Positions 1 to 12,016 of a stretch of 64,000 nt of DNA are shown here, piece by piece. Source of the stretch: Astrothelium macrocarpum (taxonomy: Eukaryota > Ascomycota > Dothideomycetes > Trypetheliales > Trypetheliaceae); NCBI GenBank assembly GCA_021030915.1, contig JAGEMR010000111.1, forward strand, positions 1 through 64,000, in the 5' to 3' direction. The position numbers and the translations under genes are program-made. The notes below the pieces were generated by a model. It had not been told where the DNA came from and did not search any database. It saw only the letters and a list, made by a program, of their open reading frames with translations. Each line of letters opens with the position of its first letter. Within the stretch, counting starts at the first letter, position 1.

Positions 1-1703
1 AATAATTATATTCAATTTTAATTATATTTTGATATAATATGAATTATTAAAATATGTTATTTCGTTATTAATAATTCAAAAGATAAGGACCAAAATTATT
101 CAATATCGTATTTCATCCTATAATATATATAATATGAATGAAAAAGATTTCGTTATAAATCAAATTATGAAATACCGTCATATATTTAATAAAGCAGTTT
201 ATGAATAAGGTCGTTTTCGAGGATCAGACATAGATGGTTCTTATTTATGAATTATTATTCTCGCCACGGTCGTTATAGACGGGGAGGTCTTACCTCTTTC
301 ATTCATTTATAACGTTCAATCCAATATCATATAGAATTCATGATTTCAATATATAAATCCTATTATTCATAAATGCAATTTTATATTATTTCCATCAGAT
401 TAAATAAATAATAAAATTGGATTAATCTAATTCAAAGAGATATTCAATAAAAATACCAAAAATAAAATTGATAATAATCTCAAATAAAAATTATTTATAA
501 TAAATGGCCATGATTTTTATTTTATTATGGAATTTTTCGATTATTATCATAAATAGCGAATTCTGATTATTATTTATTCTTTTCATTTCATTCATCGATT
601 TCAGCCGCTGGATATGAGTCTATTCAGGCCATTAATTGAATATTATAGTATCGAATTAGATAATTAGATCCAGTATATATAAGGCCTATTTTCATTTATT
701 AAAACTGATTTTTTTTCATTATTTTGGAAGATATATAAAAAGGCATTTATATTTCAAAATATTGAAAATGGATGATTTAAAATTAGATTTCAATCATTTA
801 ATCCATTAATAATATTTGATCAAATTAATAATCAATAATTTCGAAAGAATTCGAATCAGATTTTTAATTCAGATTCTTTAATTATTATTTCAATAAATGA
901 ATAAAAACGATTTTATAAACATATCAATAATTAATTAAATTCATTATTATAAAAAAGAATTAATAAATTTGAAACGTTTCTTTTTCAATAGAATATCGAA
1001 AATTATTTTTTAAAAATAGAAATTTGTAATTTAAAAAAAACGATTAAAATTCAAAAATAATGAATAAATCAATGAAAATAATTGAAAATGCCTTCTAAAT
1101 ATGGTGAAATAGTATTTTATAGTCCCAGTAAAATAGCATTTGCTCGTGAGATATAACAATAGAAGAAGGAGGTAGAATAGTTTAAAAAAGAATAAAAGGA
1201 TATTCAAAAGGTATAATAATAAGTTAAAAAGCAAATTGAAGCTGAATAAAAAACAGAGCGAAAACACGCCCGTGAGGAAGTTCAGTAATAGCGGAAGGAG
1301 GAACAAATTGTTCAGCAGCGGCAGAAACAAGAGATAGTTGAATAACGAGCAGCGAATAAATAATTAAAATTCGAATTACAGTAAAATAAACGGAATCAGT
1401 AAATTCAACGGAAAATATCAAATGAAATTCAGAATGTTATATATGTGAATGAGGAGGCATTAAATAAAATGGAAGCGGCTTCTTATTCAAATCGCTCAGG
1501 GCGATGTTTACAAATTCCACTACATTATAAAGATCAAAATTAATGGCTCAAATGAAACGTATAAATTAGAACTATTAATTAATCTTGATTTCATCTCATT
1601 ATCTATTCTTGTTGTTGAGATAATTACATTCAAAGGCTTGGTGGTGAGAATTAATTCGGGTGTGCAGAAATGTGGGCCGTGCAGAAGATGGCGTTGACTC
1701 CTA
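1..1703 (+). mobile_element. RIP-degraded pogo/Fot1-like DNA transposon, left end outside window
   Basis: This is the 3' two thirds of a third copy of the transposon family seen at 12674-17021. The stretch is extremely AT-rich with stops in every frame. From about 1200 to 1530, the + strand still reads as the Lys/Gln-rich C-terminal coil of the transposase (KQIEAE..., then ...NRSGR...), with many Gln codons turned into TAA or TAG. That pattern is C-to-T change as produced by RIP. The element ends at 1703 in a 46-nt terminal inverted repeat of the same design as the other copies, ending ACTCCTA. No intact coding capacity remains. Seen: homology to the other copies and the terminal repeat. Inferred: RIP as the cause. 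Confidence 0.85.
1658..1703 (-). repeat. Terminal inverted repeat (right end) of the degraded transposon
   Basis: Read on the minus strand it begins TAGGAGT and ends TGCACACCC, 46 nt long, with TGCACGG in the middle. This is the same length and anchor blocks as the repeat of the element at 14854-17021, diverged between the blocks. The partner repeat lies outside the window. Confidence 0.8.
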
Positions 1704-3006
1704 AGACATGCAACTCCGCTTCCACTTATATCGCTGCTTCCGGAGTCATCAGCCACAGCTGTATGCACCTGGACATAACTCATTACGAAATAAATAGCTA
1801 CTTGCGGAGTCCAAACTCCTCGATTAGCTCCAATCAGCTTCAAGTTTGCCCATACACAACCTAGCATCACGTGCGCTATCTGTACTGCTGGCCATGCCGA
1901 TTGACTCGGATATAGCTCAGGTTAGCTCAGATATATCTCAAAAGTGGCGTCAAAAAACACCGCCATAGCTCAGGTTCGTTTGTTAAATGCTCATGTCTGG
2001 AAGTTGAAGAGGAAGTGGGCGACCTTTGTTAGTATCTGTGGATCTTCCTGTTCCGTTGATTCTCACCAAAGGCTCGAAAAGTGGAAGAACTACCGAAGGT
2101 GGTCGAAAAGAGCGCCCTGCAGGACCGGGGTGGCTGCAGGTCAGTAGCAGCAGAAATAACAGAATGGAGAGGCATAAGATGTCAGTCAACTAGCCGCATA
2201 CAGCATTACAGGATTCCAGTTCGCGCGCAAAACAACAAGGACGTGGCCGAGCAACAATATCCCTTGCAAAATTTGGCAAAAGGTGGACCAGTGGTTTGAC
2301 TACTTTATGCAACAAAATATGATCGCTCGTATGTTTGAGTTGGAGTCTTGATCACCGAGCATTTGGGGTTAAACTTATTGACTTACAAGAACGAGCATGT
2401 ATTGTGGAAAAATTAGTGAAAACATTCAGATTGCGCAATTTGCAGCATATTTTCTGTTAGCTTCCAATGAATCCCAAATATCGTCAAAGATCTGGTCGAA
2501 GATCTACCTCAAGTGGTCTGCAAACGACCGTTTCCAATTTTGTCCGAAGCTGCTGGATTCTGCTCGTACCAGTGATGATATCACCACTCTCTCCCAGTAA
2601 TTGTTGTGCTGGGGAATCAAGGGCCGAATTTGCAGTTTGGGGAAAACGAGGGCAGATTTCGACTCCCATCGGGTAAGTGTACATACTGCCCCTTTCCCCT
2701 GTGGTGTAATGCATTCGTGGGTACGAACCAAGGTCAAGCGCACTGCGTTGCCAACTAGTGAATGAATTTGAATTTAGCTGAGGCTGAGTCATCTGGGCCA
2801 ATCAGAGATTCCAGGACTGGCTAAGGATGTTGTACCACTTTCCGATGAAATACTCTAGAAACTAAGGGTGATGCCGGAACAACAATAGCAGCCATCTTCT
2901 GCTTTGGCCGGCCGTTGATATAACACATCTAACATCATGTAACCGGTCACTCTGCTATCTTCTCCATGCTAACATCGATAAAGATTACGATTTTCCCAGC
3001 CCTGCC
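1704..3006. other. Intergenic, no gene recognised
   Basis: Base composition returns to normal after the transposon end. Several short open frames exist on both strands (for example 2467-2676 and 2484-2801), but they overlap each other, lack splice-site logic and resemble nothing I know. A degenerate mobile element is possible but I cannot support it. Confidence 0.5.
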
Positions 3007-4542
3007 TTATTCTTCCTGTGATCCTTTGGAGCGAATAATTGCTGTAGATGGTTGTTTAGAGGCACGCCTTTTTCCAACCTTTTGCCTTGGCTTTGAGCGC
3101 TTTCTCGAGCGTATGGAAGTTCCTCGGGTTTCTGGAGCAGGCTCAACGGCGGGAGTGCCCGATCCGGACGATAACAGTCTGGACCTTTCAGGCGAAGCCA
3201 AACTATCTTCCGGTGAAGCCTGCTTAGACACGAGTTTGCGAGTTTCGGTGTGATTTCGAACGCGTGTAATGGCCGCATTTCTCTGCTCTTCAGCCCAATC
3301 CTGGCCGTTTCTATACGCAGCAGCCCCTTCTCTAAAGCTTTCGGGAGTGTCTGTCATAGCAAACGACCTCACTTGATGCACGTGGTAACCAGGCCTATCG
3401 CTTGGCGCTATTGGCGCAGTCGGATGACAGGTATATATCTTGAGTTGTCCATCACTGTAAGTCGATCCCAGAGTGTATGCATTTTCATCGTACGTTTTGT
3501 GTTCAACTTCGTAATGCTGCATATGCAGCATACCGCGGGCGCCGACTCCAAGATCCTGCGTAATCTGTCGTTTCATCTCAGCAGCGCTACCGTCAGGACC
3601 TTTGACCTCCGTGAAGAAATTCAGAAGCATAGGGGTGCGAGAGCTTGTGGAAGGCACGATATAATGCCCAATATCCCTGCGTACCCTAGGATCGAGTTCG
3701 TTAGGGCGAGAGCCATTGTAGTAATCCGGCTTGGCGGCCGCGATTCCAGAGGCGAGCGGCGCAACATTTGTGAAGAGTCGATTTCCGCCAGCAAAACACT
3801 TTGTGTTGCCCCTTATGATCGGAATGACATCTCTCATGACGTCGTCCTCACCAGTAGCGTTGAAGTTTTTCTGCTGGAACTCTGAGAAGGCATGTTGAGG
3901 GAAGCTAGAAGGCGAAAGTGATGATCTGGGTTGTTGCAGCCTTTCTAAAAGCTCTTTTATGTTCTCTGGCTCTTTGTTGCTAGATCCTGGCGGATGGTAC
4001 TGTGCATCTATCAGTGCTTGCTCAAAGGCAGGGTCCCGGGAGGAGATCGTGGTCCTTTGTATCGAGTGTTCTGTCACATTTGAGCGGTCTCGTCTGGTCC
4101 CCGTTCGGGCGCTGTCGGAGAAGGATCGTCGAGGGCCCATCTGGTGCCGTGGCTTCTGTGCGTTACACTAAAGAAGCGTCAGCATATTTTCTCTTGCAAA
4201 GCTGGTCGGACTCACGCCCCGGATGTCACGTAGGTTTGGGCCACCGTGGCGAGCAAATTGCTTAAGTTGTGCCCACTGAAATTCCAAGAGTACAAGTTGC
4301 GTGGTTAATATAGAAGGCACTTGCTGAGCTGTTCTTCGATCGAACTCTCTGAGAGCACGACGACACAGCGGTACCTGCGAAAGATTGTCCCAGAACTCGG
4401 GCGGAGTTTGAGCACACGTCGGTCGCAACTCTCCTTGAAGTTGAGCGGATGAGACAGATAAAGAGTCTATTGCAGACGCAGCTTCATCGATTTGCCCTGA
4501 TTTTCCATCTTGACATTGTGTTTTTACTTCCGGCGATGTCAT
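3007..4542 (-). CDS. Fungal PD-(D/E)XK-like protein of unknown function (495 aa)
   Basis: The gene has two exons, 4216-4542 and 3007-4167. The 48-nt intron 4168-4215 has a GTGAGT donor, CTGAC branch and TAG acceptor, and joins in frame to give 495 aa. Residues about 35-109 carry the block FWDNLS...RRALREFDRR...LKQFARHGGPNLRDIRG, which introduces many fungal proteins of this type. The central domain contains KPDYY and, about 35 residues later, NFFTEVKGPDGS; the D...ExK spacing looks like a PD-(D/E)XK nuclease-fold core. I believe the family is the fungal DUF7924 group, but I am not certain of the number. The C-terminus is a basic, Ser/Arg/Lys-rich tail (about residues 430-495) that may bind nucleic acid or act as a nuclear signal. 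Known: such proteins are common in Pezizomycotina and uncharacterised. Inferred: nuclease fold; activity is unproven. Confidence 0.8.
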
Positions 4543-5167
4543 CTCGTGGAGCTATCCAGGATTGAGATAGATTCTAATGTTCATACGGGCGTCCGACGGG
4601 GCTTGGAGAGCTCACATCTTCGAACAAAGGATTCCCTATACTAGACAGTAATGGCACTAACGTCTTTGATCCAGGCTAACTTTTGTGCTTTCTTATCTCC
4701 TGGGCAATCTGGCGCAGGGACGCAGTCGCAAGTCGGAAATGACCTTTTGATCCGACTTGAGCTAGGTACAAGAGGCACACTGTTTGAGCTGCAGGTTGCC
4801 ATATGTCTAGAAACGACAGCATTCCTCCGTGCAAAGGTGCCAGCTTGGTATATTCTTAGTGATGGCTAAAAACGCACAAGGACAACCCTTATCATTCCTA
4901 CATAAGGCCCTTGGGAACAAGATTCCAGACCTTCAACACATGGTTGACAGCTGTACAATTCCAGTAACAAACGTAATATTAGCATGCAGTTTGTAGGTAC
5001 CTACCTAGGTAGTGTGTCGATGTTTTGGAAACAGTCTGTGCGCTGGCCCGTGATTTTTAATTTTATTGTCCAAGCTCTCATGCTCATGATTGCCAAGTAC
5101 TTTCCGTTCATTTAGCTCTTCAATCTTGATCGATCTTCTGCAAGCCATCGAATAGAGTTCTCACCTC
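4543..5167. other. Intergenic / divergent promoter region
   Basis: This lies between the minus-strand gene ending upstream and the kinase gene. Around 4994-5015 there are overlapping short palindromes built on ACCTAGGT and GTAGGTACCTAC. A 72-codon frame at 4651-4869 has no recognisable product. No RNA gene was seen. Confidence 0.5.
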
Positions 5168-6370
5168 ATGGGTAACCTGGTATCAGGCAGACTTTCGGGA
5201 TTTGCCGTCCTCCAGTGCCGCTAATCAGTGATTGAGGCTCTCCGTATCCAAGAAAAATATCAACTGGACCGTCGCCTGGGTGGAGGCTCTTACGGCGATG
5301 TCTACGAGGGCGAGTACAACTCCATCGCGAACATGTCTAGAGCTAATCGGACACCAGGGCACGATCTCAAGACTGGGCAAGAGGTAGCGCTCAGATTGGA
5401 GCATAGACGCGTCGATCACTCCTCCCTCAAGAACGAGATTGAAATCTACAAAACACTGTCCGGTGGACCTGGCATTCCGCAACTCTATTGGCATGGATAC
5501 GAATGCGACTTTAGAATTATGGCATTCGAGCTGCTTGGCCCCAACCTTGAGGATCTCTCACAATACTGTAATGGGAAGTTTTCGCTCAAGACTGTGTTGA
5601 TGCTTGCAGATCAACTTATTCCTCGTTGTCAGTATCTTCATTCCAAAGGATACGTCCACAGAGACGTCAAGCCGGAGAACTTCTTGGTGGGTGATGGCAA
5701 ACGTGGGAATATAGTCTATATGACAGACATTGGACTGGCCAAGGAAGTTGGGGAGCCAGGACTCTATGAGTATAGTCTAGTCGGTACAATGCGTTTTGCG
5801 AGTATAAATGCACATCTGGGTCTCGGTAGGTGCAGTCGTCTGGACGGCCTATTTATTACTAATTTTTAACCCACAGAGCAATCTCCTCGCGATGATATGG
5901 AGTCGTTGGGATACCTGCTCATATATCTTCTCCGAGGGCGTCTTCCGTGGCAAGGCCTAAAAGCGGATAGCAGTGAGCGAAAGAAAGAAATGATCTTGCG
6001 GAGCAAGCAATTAGCCGCGGAGTGCAATCTCTGCACAGAGCTCCCCAACGAATTCAAGAGGTACTTTGACCATTTGCGATCTCTAGCATTTGACGAAAGG
6101 CCAAACTACTCGTACTTACGCCGCCTATTCCGGAGCCTCTTCTATCGCCAGAGGTTTGAATACGACCATGTCTTCGACTGGACAGTGCTCAAATATTTCG
6201 AATCCGTGGGTAGGTTAGAAGGTCTAGGCGTCGGCTGAATAACTTTTGAAGCTCTGGTTTTCTTTTGTCCAGAAGACAAGAGCCTGACCGTACGAGATTA
6301 CACGCTGAGGGTGAGGTCTCTGAGTATTGGAAACAAGATGGTGGCGCTGGCCCAGTACATCCTCGAATGA
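5168..6370 (+). CDS. Casein kinase 1-like protein with altered catalytic residues
   Basis: The body is a CK1-family kinase: glycine loop GGGSYGDVYEG, HRDVKPENF catalytic loop, INAHLG before the P+1 region, ESLGYLL and LPWQGLK, DWTVLKY at the end. Exons: about 5168-5171 (mini-exon), 5229-5825, 5877-6209, 6273-6370. Intron 5826-5876 restores LGLEQSPRDDMESLG exactly. Intron 6210-6272 is less certain; without it the protein stops at 6238. The first 60 nt are uncertain. ATG 5168 is in frame but reaches TAA at 5222 unless the 57-nt segment 5172-5228 is spliced, and no ATG sits just before the kinase domain. The beta-3 lysine is Arg (VALR, codon AGA at 5393-5395), DFG reads DIG, the loop before beta-3 carries an insert of about 15 residues, and the activation segment is shorter than in CK1. 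It may be a pseudokinase or a decaying paralogue. Confidence 0.72.
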
Positions 6371-7775
6371 AGGGAGTGAGCTCTGTACCATTCATGGTCG
6401 ATTGATCCCTGATCCCATCTTTTCCCTTCGAGAGCCAAGAAACACATGTGAATCGAGACATCAGGAATTAAAGTATCTTACCTACTATCTCTTGAAGCTC
6501 TCTAATTACTTAGTGGCCGAGAGCTTCTCTCTCGCTTGTCAAAGCTTTGGCTCGCAAATTTACAAGGGTATAGGAGAAGTTTGAGATGCCATCGAAATTA
6601 ATAGATATCTAGTAAGAATGTGCAATACAAGACACGAACACTGAAGCTACCTAGTCGTCGAGATACTCGATCCGAGCACCAATCTGAACAAGGAGAAAGT
6701 CGGAAACGCTTGTCATATTGCGATCAATAGTAGCGAATTTGGAACAGCGAAATTCGAGGATGTTTTCGATGATGAATGGCGTATCATAAGTTTTGAAGGA
6801 TCTGAAGATCAAACTCATTCAACTCAGCGTTATACATAACAACTAGAAAGCCGAATTCGTGCCGATCGAGACTGGTGTTATTACGAGTTTGCTACTCCTA
6901 TGCGCTCTCTGTCCACACGCACGCTTGATCCCTATACATGCTTCATCTCTACGCGCTCTCTATCTCTACACATTCGCTGTTCTTGCGCAGAATCTGCAAA
7001 AGATATACAGAACATGACCTCCCATTTTAAATTCAACAACGACGCTAAATAAGAGTTGCTAAAAACTGGTTTGCTTTACGCCAAATTTAGGCGTTGCTGC
7101 TCCTCTCCCAATTTTGACGGTCCAGACGGCCCAAAGCAGCGGCGGCTTGAGCCGAAACAGGCACAGCATTCCCCAGCACATAACGTTATTGAAGGAATGG
7201 GGAGCATCTGCGCAATTGTAGCTGTCACACCGCCCTCCTGGAAAAGAACATAAAATGCAACAGTTCCTCCAAATGGCTATTTGTATTAGACTGAAGTTCT
7301 CCTGGTTTACTTCACAGTTTCATAATTTTGGGATCGATGTCACAATTTTTGTTTACGATGATGTTCATAGGCACCTTAGTTTCTGGTCGACTTGTGGTCA
7401 GTATCTGAGCTTGCTGAGATTGGAATAGGATGGGGGTGAAACCATACTTCTTGATGACCGTGAGTCAGCTTCCCAGCCAGATAGCTGGATAATTTCTAGT
7501 ATACTTCTGACATGGCCCTTTTGTGCTCCTTCCTTCAAAATTGGTTTCAGCCGCTGCTGGACATGCGACGAGAGACGTACGTGTACAAATCAACAACGAC
7601 AGTCCTTCGCCTTTTCACGCGTGGGAAAAACACAATATAGCGATGGCTGATAACGGCCGGCTGGAGAAGGAGACGGGCGATGCATGCTTAGGTAAGATCA
7701 TTCCTAAAGCACGATCCATACCTGCATTACAGCAACAGCGTGGAGAGATACCTCAGCCATGCAGAATGGCGAGTT
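6371..7775. other. Intergenic with an LTR-like repeat
   Basis: No gene was recognised. The middle holds the LTR-like element at 6876-7229 described separately. The rest shows short open frames without family resemblance or splice logic. Confidence 0.5.
6876..7229 (-). repeat. Solo LTR-like repeat, diverged copy also at about 24840-24985
   Basis: The segment begins TGTTA and ends TCACA (TG..CA ends, 354 nt). Read on the minus strand it is preceded immediately by a purine-rich stretch (CCAGGAGGGCGG) that looks like a polypurine tract before a 3' LTR. The part 7078-7200, reverse-complemented, aligns with 24840-24985 through blocks such as ATAACG, GTGC..GGGAAT, CGCTGCTTT and CGCCTAAATT, with mostly transition differences. 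No internal gag/pol remains next to it, and no target-site duplication was established. It could instead be another dispersed repeat. Confidence 0.5.
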
Positions 7776-10700
7776 CTACCCAACGACTACTATTGCTGTT
7801 GCTACGAATATGCAAATACCCAAGCTAAACAGCCCAAGCTTCCCGTGGACTCCTGCAGCGATAGACTTGGTACTTGTCGCGCTCGCGCTTCCACTTCCAC
7901 CTACATTCCCCATTCCCAATGTCCCTACACTCATGGAGTTTGTATTCCAAGGTCCCAGCTCCGACCCTGAAACCAGCGATGTCACCTCCGGAGGCGGGCT
8001 CACGCCGGTGGCCGTACTCCACATCGCTTCTCTGCTGTCCGTACCCACCACAGCCCCGTCACTCCCTAAGCTGACCCTCTGGCCATCTATCGTAGTTACA
8101 GCGCCACCGACAATAAGAGTGACTGGTTTTCCATCGGCTCCGAGCAACACTGCTTTGCCACTCTCACCAGCTACTTCGTACGCTGTAAGCTTTTCGCCGC
8201 CAAGGGTGAACGCCGCCTCGACTTCGACCGCGTTATTAGCCAGGGTTCCGCCTTTGTTGGCGCTAGAGGAAAACATGTAGGTCCTCATGCTACCACTACT
8301 GATCACAACGACACCAGGTGTGGCGGCAGAGATCGTTTCGCCGGCAGTCGTGAGTGGGAGACCGCCGACGGAAAGGGTAGATGATCCAAACACGATGGCG
8401 TGATGACCCGGTTGCTGAAGTGCTGTCAAGATTCGAGAGCCAAGCGTGATAGCTACGTATCCCTGTGTGCCAGAAATTGTGCTAAGGTGAGGAAGAGGTA
8501 AGGTGGTGCTGCCACGGATAACCACGCCTTGTGGACCTACAAATATTGATGTGCCATCCACAACCGTACTCTGCCCTGAAGAAAGTGTTTTTGTGCCTTC
8601 TATGATTATAGCGTTGGACTGGGAAGGATCGGGCTGGACATGTATATCCCCCAGAGTCGCAATTGGGCTAGTGAGTGATCCGTCTTCTGCAGGATTCGGT
8701 ATAGGGATTGTCGATGAGCCATCAACAACAACGCCTCCCCTTTCAATGGAAATAGGGGTTCCATCAAGTTGAGAAGATTGACCATCACGAAGAGTTTGGG
8801 TGCTTCCTATAACCACAGCACCGGAACTGGATGGGTCGGCGTAGACTAGATTACGGCCAAGCGTTGCAATAGGCGTAGCCTCAGCTGGCGTCTCGTGGAA
8901 GCCTGGTATGGCCAATAGAGAGCTGGTGCCCATTGCGATACCATTCGCGCCAACAGAGATTGGGGTTCCGTCTATTTCGGCAGTCTGATCTTGGACGACA
9001 TGGTGCGTGCCAACAACGATCCCACCTGAACGAGATGGGTCCGCAATGACAGGTATATGGCCGATACTTGGCGTATCATCTGGGATCTGGTCGACACTCT
9101 GAGAGGAGCCAGTAGCATCATGGAGACCATGGTCGTTAGTATCGGGGCTATTTGCTTCTGAATTCGGACTATCCACATCCTTGTCTTGATCATATCCATT
9201 TGATGTCGGAACACTGTCAAATTGACTGCTATCACTTTTGCCGGGCATGTTGACCTTTTGTCTGTTGTTCGGATCATCCATGATCGAGGCTATCTCTTCA
9301 ACAGCACCTCTATCATTAGCAGGATCAAGTAGGGATGGAACTTTCCCTGCCACTATTTCATCGTCACTTTTTGAATCTGAGATTTGTCCTGTTGGCGAAC
9401 TGCCTGAAGATTCATCCTTTGACCCTGACGTGGTTAAGTCGCCGTCGGTATCTTGTCCTGAGGATGCAATGGGGTGAGACTTTTCCAGTGCAGGGTCTCC
9501 ATCACCGTCGATCCCGGCAGACGCATCATTTGATTTAGAATGCTCTTGTGAAGGACGCCCAGAACCATCTTGACTTGGCAGAGAGTCTGTAGACGAGGCG
9601 GGACCGTTCGAAGGATGTACTCCAGAAGCCGAGCCTCTAGGAGGCGGCACTTGTGGAGCTGGATTGCCAGGGACTTGATTGCCAGATGGTGGATCAGCTG
9701 ATGAGGGATTGTCGTTGGAGGGACCTCCATCAGCATGGTCGCCTTTGGAAGAGTCTCCATTGGAAGGATCCCCTTTAGGGGCAGCGCCACCAGGAGGCTT
9801 GCCGTTAGAGGAGCCGCCATTAGAAGGTTGGTCGTTAGGGAGGTTACCATGAGATGGGCTACTATTAAAGGGGTTGTTAGGTTGGTCGCCTCCATGAGGA
9901 TCATCAGGGGGAATTTCGCCAGGATCTCCAGAAGATTTCCACATTGGAGGGTCACCCTGCGATGGAATTACACGGGGAGGTCCAACAGGTGGGTACGGCT
10001 TGGTGCTGGATGGCTTTGGTAAGTTCGTCGTCTTCAAAGGCTGCCCAGTATCTGGAGTCGAGGCTGGAGCTGGCGGGCTTGTAGCAGAAGCCCAATGTAC
10101 ACTCGAAGGAGTGAGAGCTGCGGGAGATGCGAAACCTTGTAATGCATAAGGCGGGTCATTAAGGCCTATATTGTCAATTAAGAAAGCCTTGATCGCTAAT
10201 TGCTTGGCTTACCTCGAACATCAAGGGAGCATGTCGACCATGCTGGATCAAGACTGTTTAGAATTGATGAGGGGATGACCACTACGCTATCATCAGGACA
10301 CGACTTCGCAAAAGAGGAGCAGATCTGCTGCGACGACTTACGAATCGGTGCGTAAGGACCTGTGCTGGTACATAACATATTGAATTCCAGGACAACTGCG
10401 GATTTTCAGCTACTTGTCAACCCGAAAGATCGGCTGGGCTACTGACATTGCTCTGCAGCACATTGAGGCTGACGATTGTAGATGCTATCGGGTATTGGGG
10501 TATTAAGGTCTGTGTAGTTGAAGAATGCTGTGCGAGGGTTCTCATCGTCAGGGAAGTCATTCCACACACTTGAGATGGCTGATGGATCAGGAATCGGTAT
10601 TATTGTAGCTCCATATGTCGGTCCCACGCCCCGACAGGAGTCGGACGCATAGATACTCGCAAACGATATGTAGACCGTTGGCGACGTGAGAAGCGTTCCT

Positions 10701-12016
10701 GACACTGAGGCAATCACAGGGGCCGTCCCATTGGTACCATTCACGGTCTGGGTGGTAGGCCAGTACAACAGCTGCACAACTCCTCCGGTTATTGCACATC
10801 TCGCACAACCCAATGAACAGCCAGGTCCCAACGATGAAGAGGTAGGGAAGATCTGAACCTGAGCTTGGGAACCATTGGGAAACGTAGTAGTGGTCTGAAT
10901 GTAGCCTGCATACTCGCGCTGAGTGTACCAAGCTCCTTCGTCCGAATGAAGCCAAGTCGAGATGTATTCATCACGCAATAGTTCACAAAACGAGGTGGCA
11001 AGGGAAGCTTGTGTGCACGAAGGTTCTGTACCCGGCTTCAAAGTCAAAACGTTAGCGGTCGAGTACCATGCGTCCAGGGACCCCACACAGGCGGGATCCT
11101 CGCCCGTACAGTCCGGTGAAGGTACAGTGTCGAACGCATATAAGGACATAAGACCCGACACATAAAAATCCCACTGTGACTGACATTGCGGGACATAGGA
11201 TGGCAACGTACAAGGCGGTGTTGGTATAAGCAAATGCGCCGCCTCAGTGTATATAACTCCCCATCCTTCATACGTTTCAAGCTGGGCGTACGTACAACCT
11301 TGACTCGCAGCACATTTTGCCATCGTAGAAACAGTCGTGATCGTCTGAATACCATCTGAAGCCTCAACTGTATACGCCGTTGACAGTGTCTCTGGACCGA
11401 CATTGGGTGAGATGGTCATCAGGTAGGTCGAAGTGATAGTTATTGTCGAATTGGCAGCTGGGAGAGTCACATCTACCATGCTATTCCAGTTGTCATTGAC
11501 GGACCAGAACGTCGACCATTGCGACCAGCATTGCGCGACAGGGAGGGTATAATTTCTTGTGAAGTTCTGCGCCGGTGATGTTGTGGCAATGCTTGATGTG
11601 GAAGCTGTGTTGCTTAACGATTGCGTAGTCCTTGAAAAGCTACTGCTTATCGGCGAAGAGGCTTCGGCGCCCTGAGAGTTGTTCTGTGCTAACGAGATGC
11701 TTGTATCATACAGACGCGATTGTGTTGAAGGGGTTGATCTTTCTAATCCAAGTCCGTTGGCAATATAGTCGCCAATTCCGAGATGGCTGTTTGTACCTGA
11801 GGAGGCGATTGAAATTTGTGGACGTGACACCTTCGGTGTAGATTTCCATTGCGAATTGTTTGATGAGGTACTCGAATCTCCAGCTGTCAGATCAGCATTA
11901 TCAGTCCACTCCTACATAGCCCCAGTACGTGTCAAAGGCTTACTGAACGCCAAAACTGTGGCAATTAGGAGGGCAGGTATAGAAAGCACAGAATTAGTAA
12001 AAAGAGGAAAGATCAT
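7776..12016 (-). CDS. Large secreted GPI-anchored-type modular protein (1360 aa)
   Basis: Four exons: 11944-12016, 10447-11883, 10213-10395, 7776-10165. Introns of 60, 51 and 47 nt all keep frame, and the total is 1361 codons. The first exon is a signal peptide (MIFPLFTNSVLSIPALLIATVLA). Residues about 100-560 form a Cys- and Trp-containing extracellular region (CWSQWSTFW, CQSQWDFYVSGL, many N-x-S/T sites). After intron 3 comes the GLNDPPYALQ block seen in similar fungal surface proteins, then a long Pro/Gly/Asn/Ser low-complexity linker. From about residue 925 there are about five imperfect repeats of 50-60 residues built on LG...(ADPS..G)..VVIG..TL..GQ...DGTPISI...GVVV. The protein ends in a hydrophobic segment with no charged tail (LGICIFVATAIVVVG), a GPI-attachment signal or a terminal membrane anchor. 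It is probably a cell-wall or plasma-membrane protein. Precise function is unknown. Confidence 0.85.

Noticed and set aside
3250..3885. 211-codon + strand frame
   Set aside because: It lies wholly antisense to the spliced PD-(D/E)XK-like gene, which has family motifs and a clean intron; the + frame starts at GTG and matches nothing.
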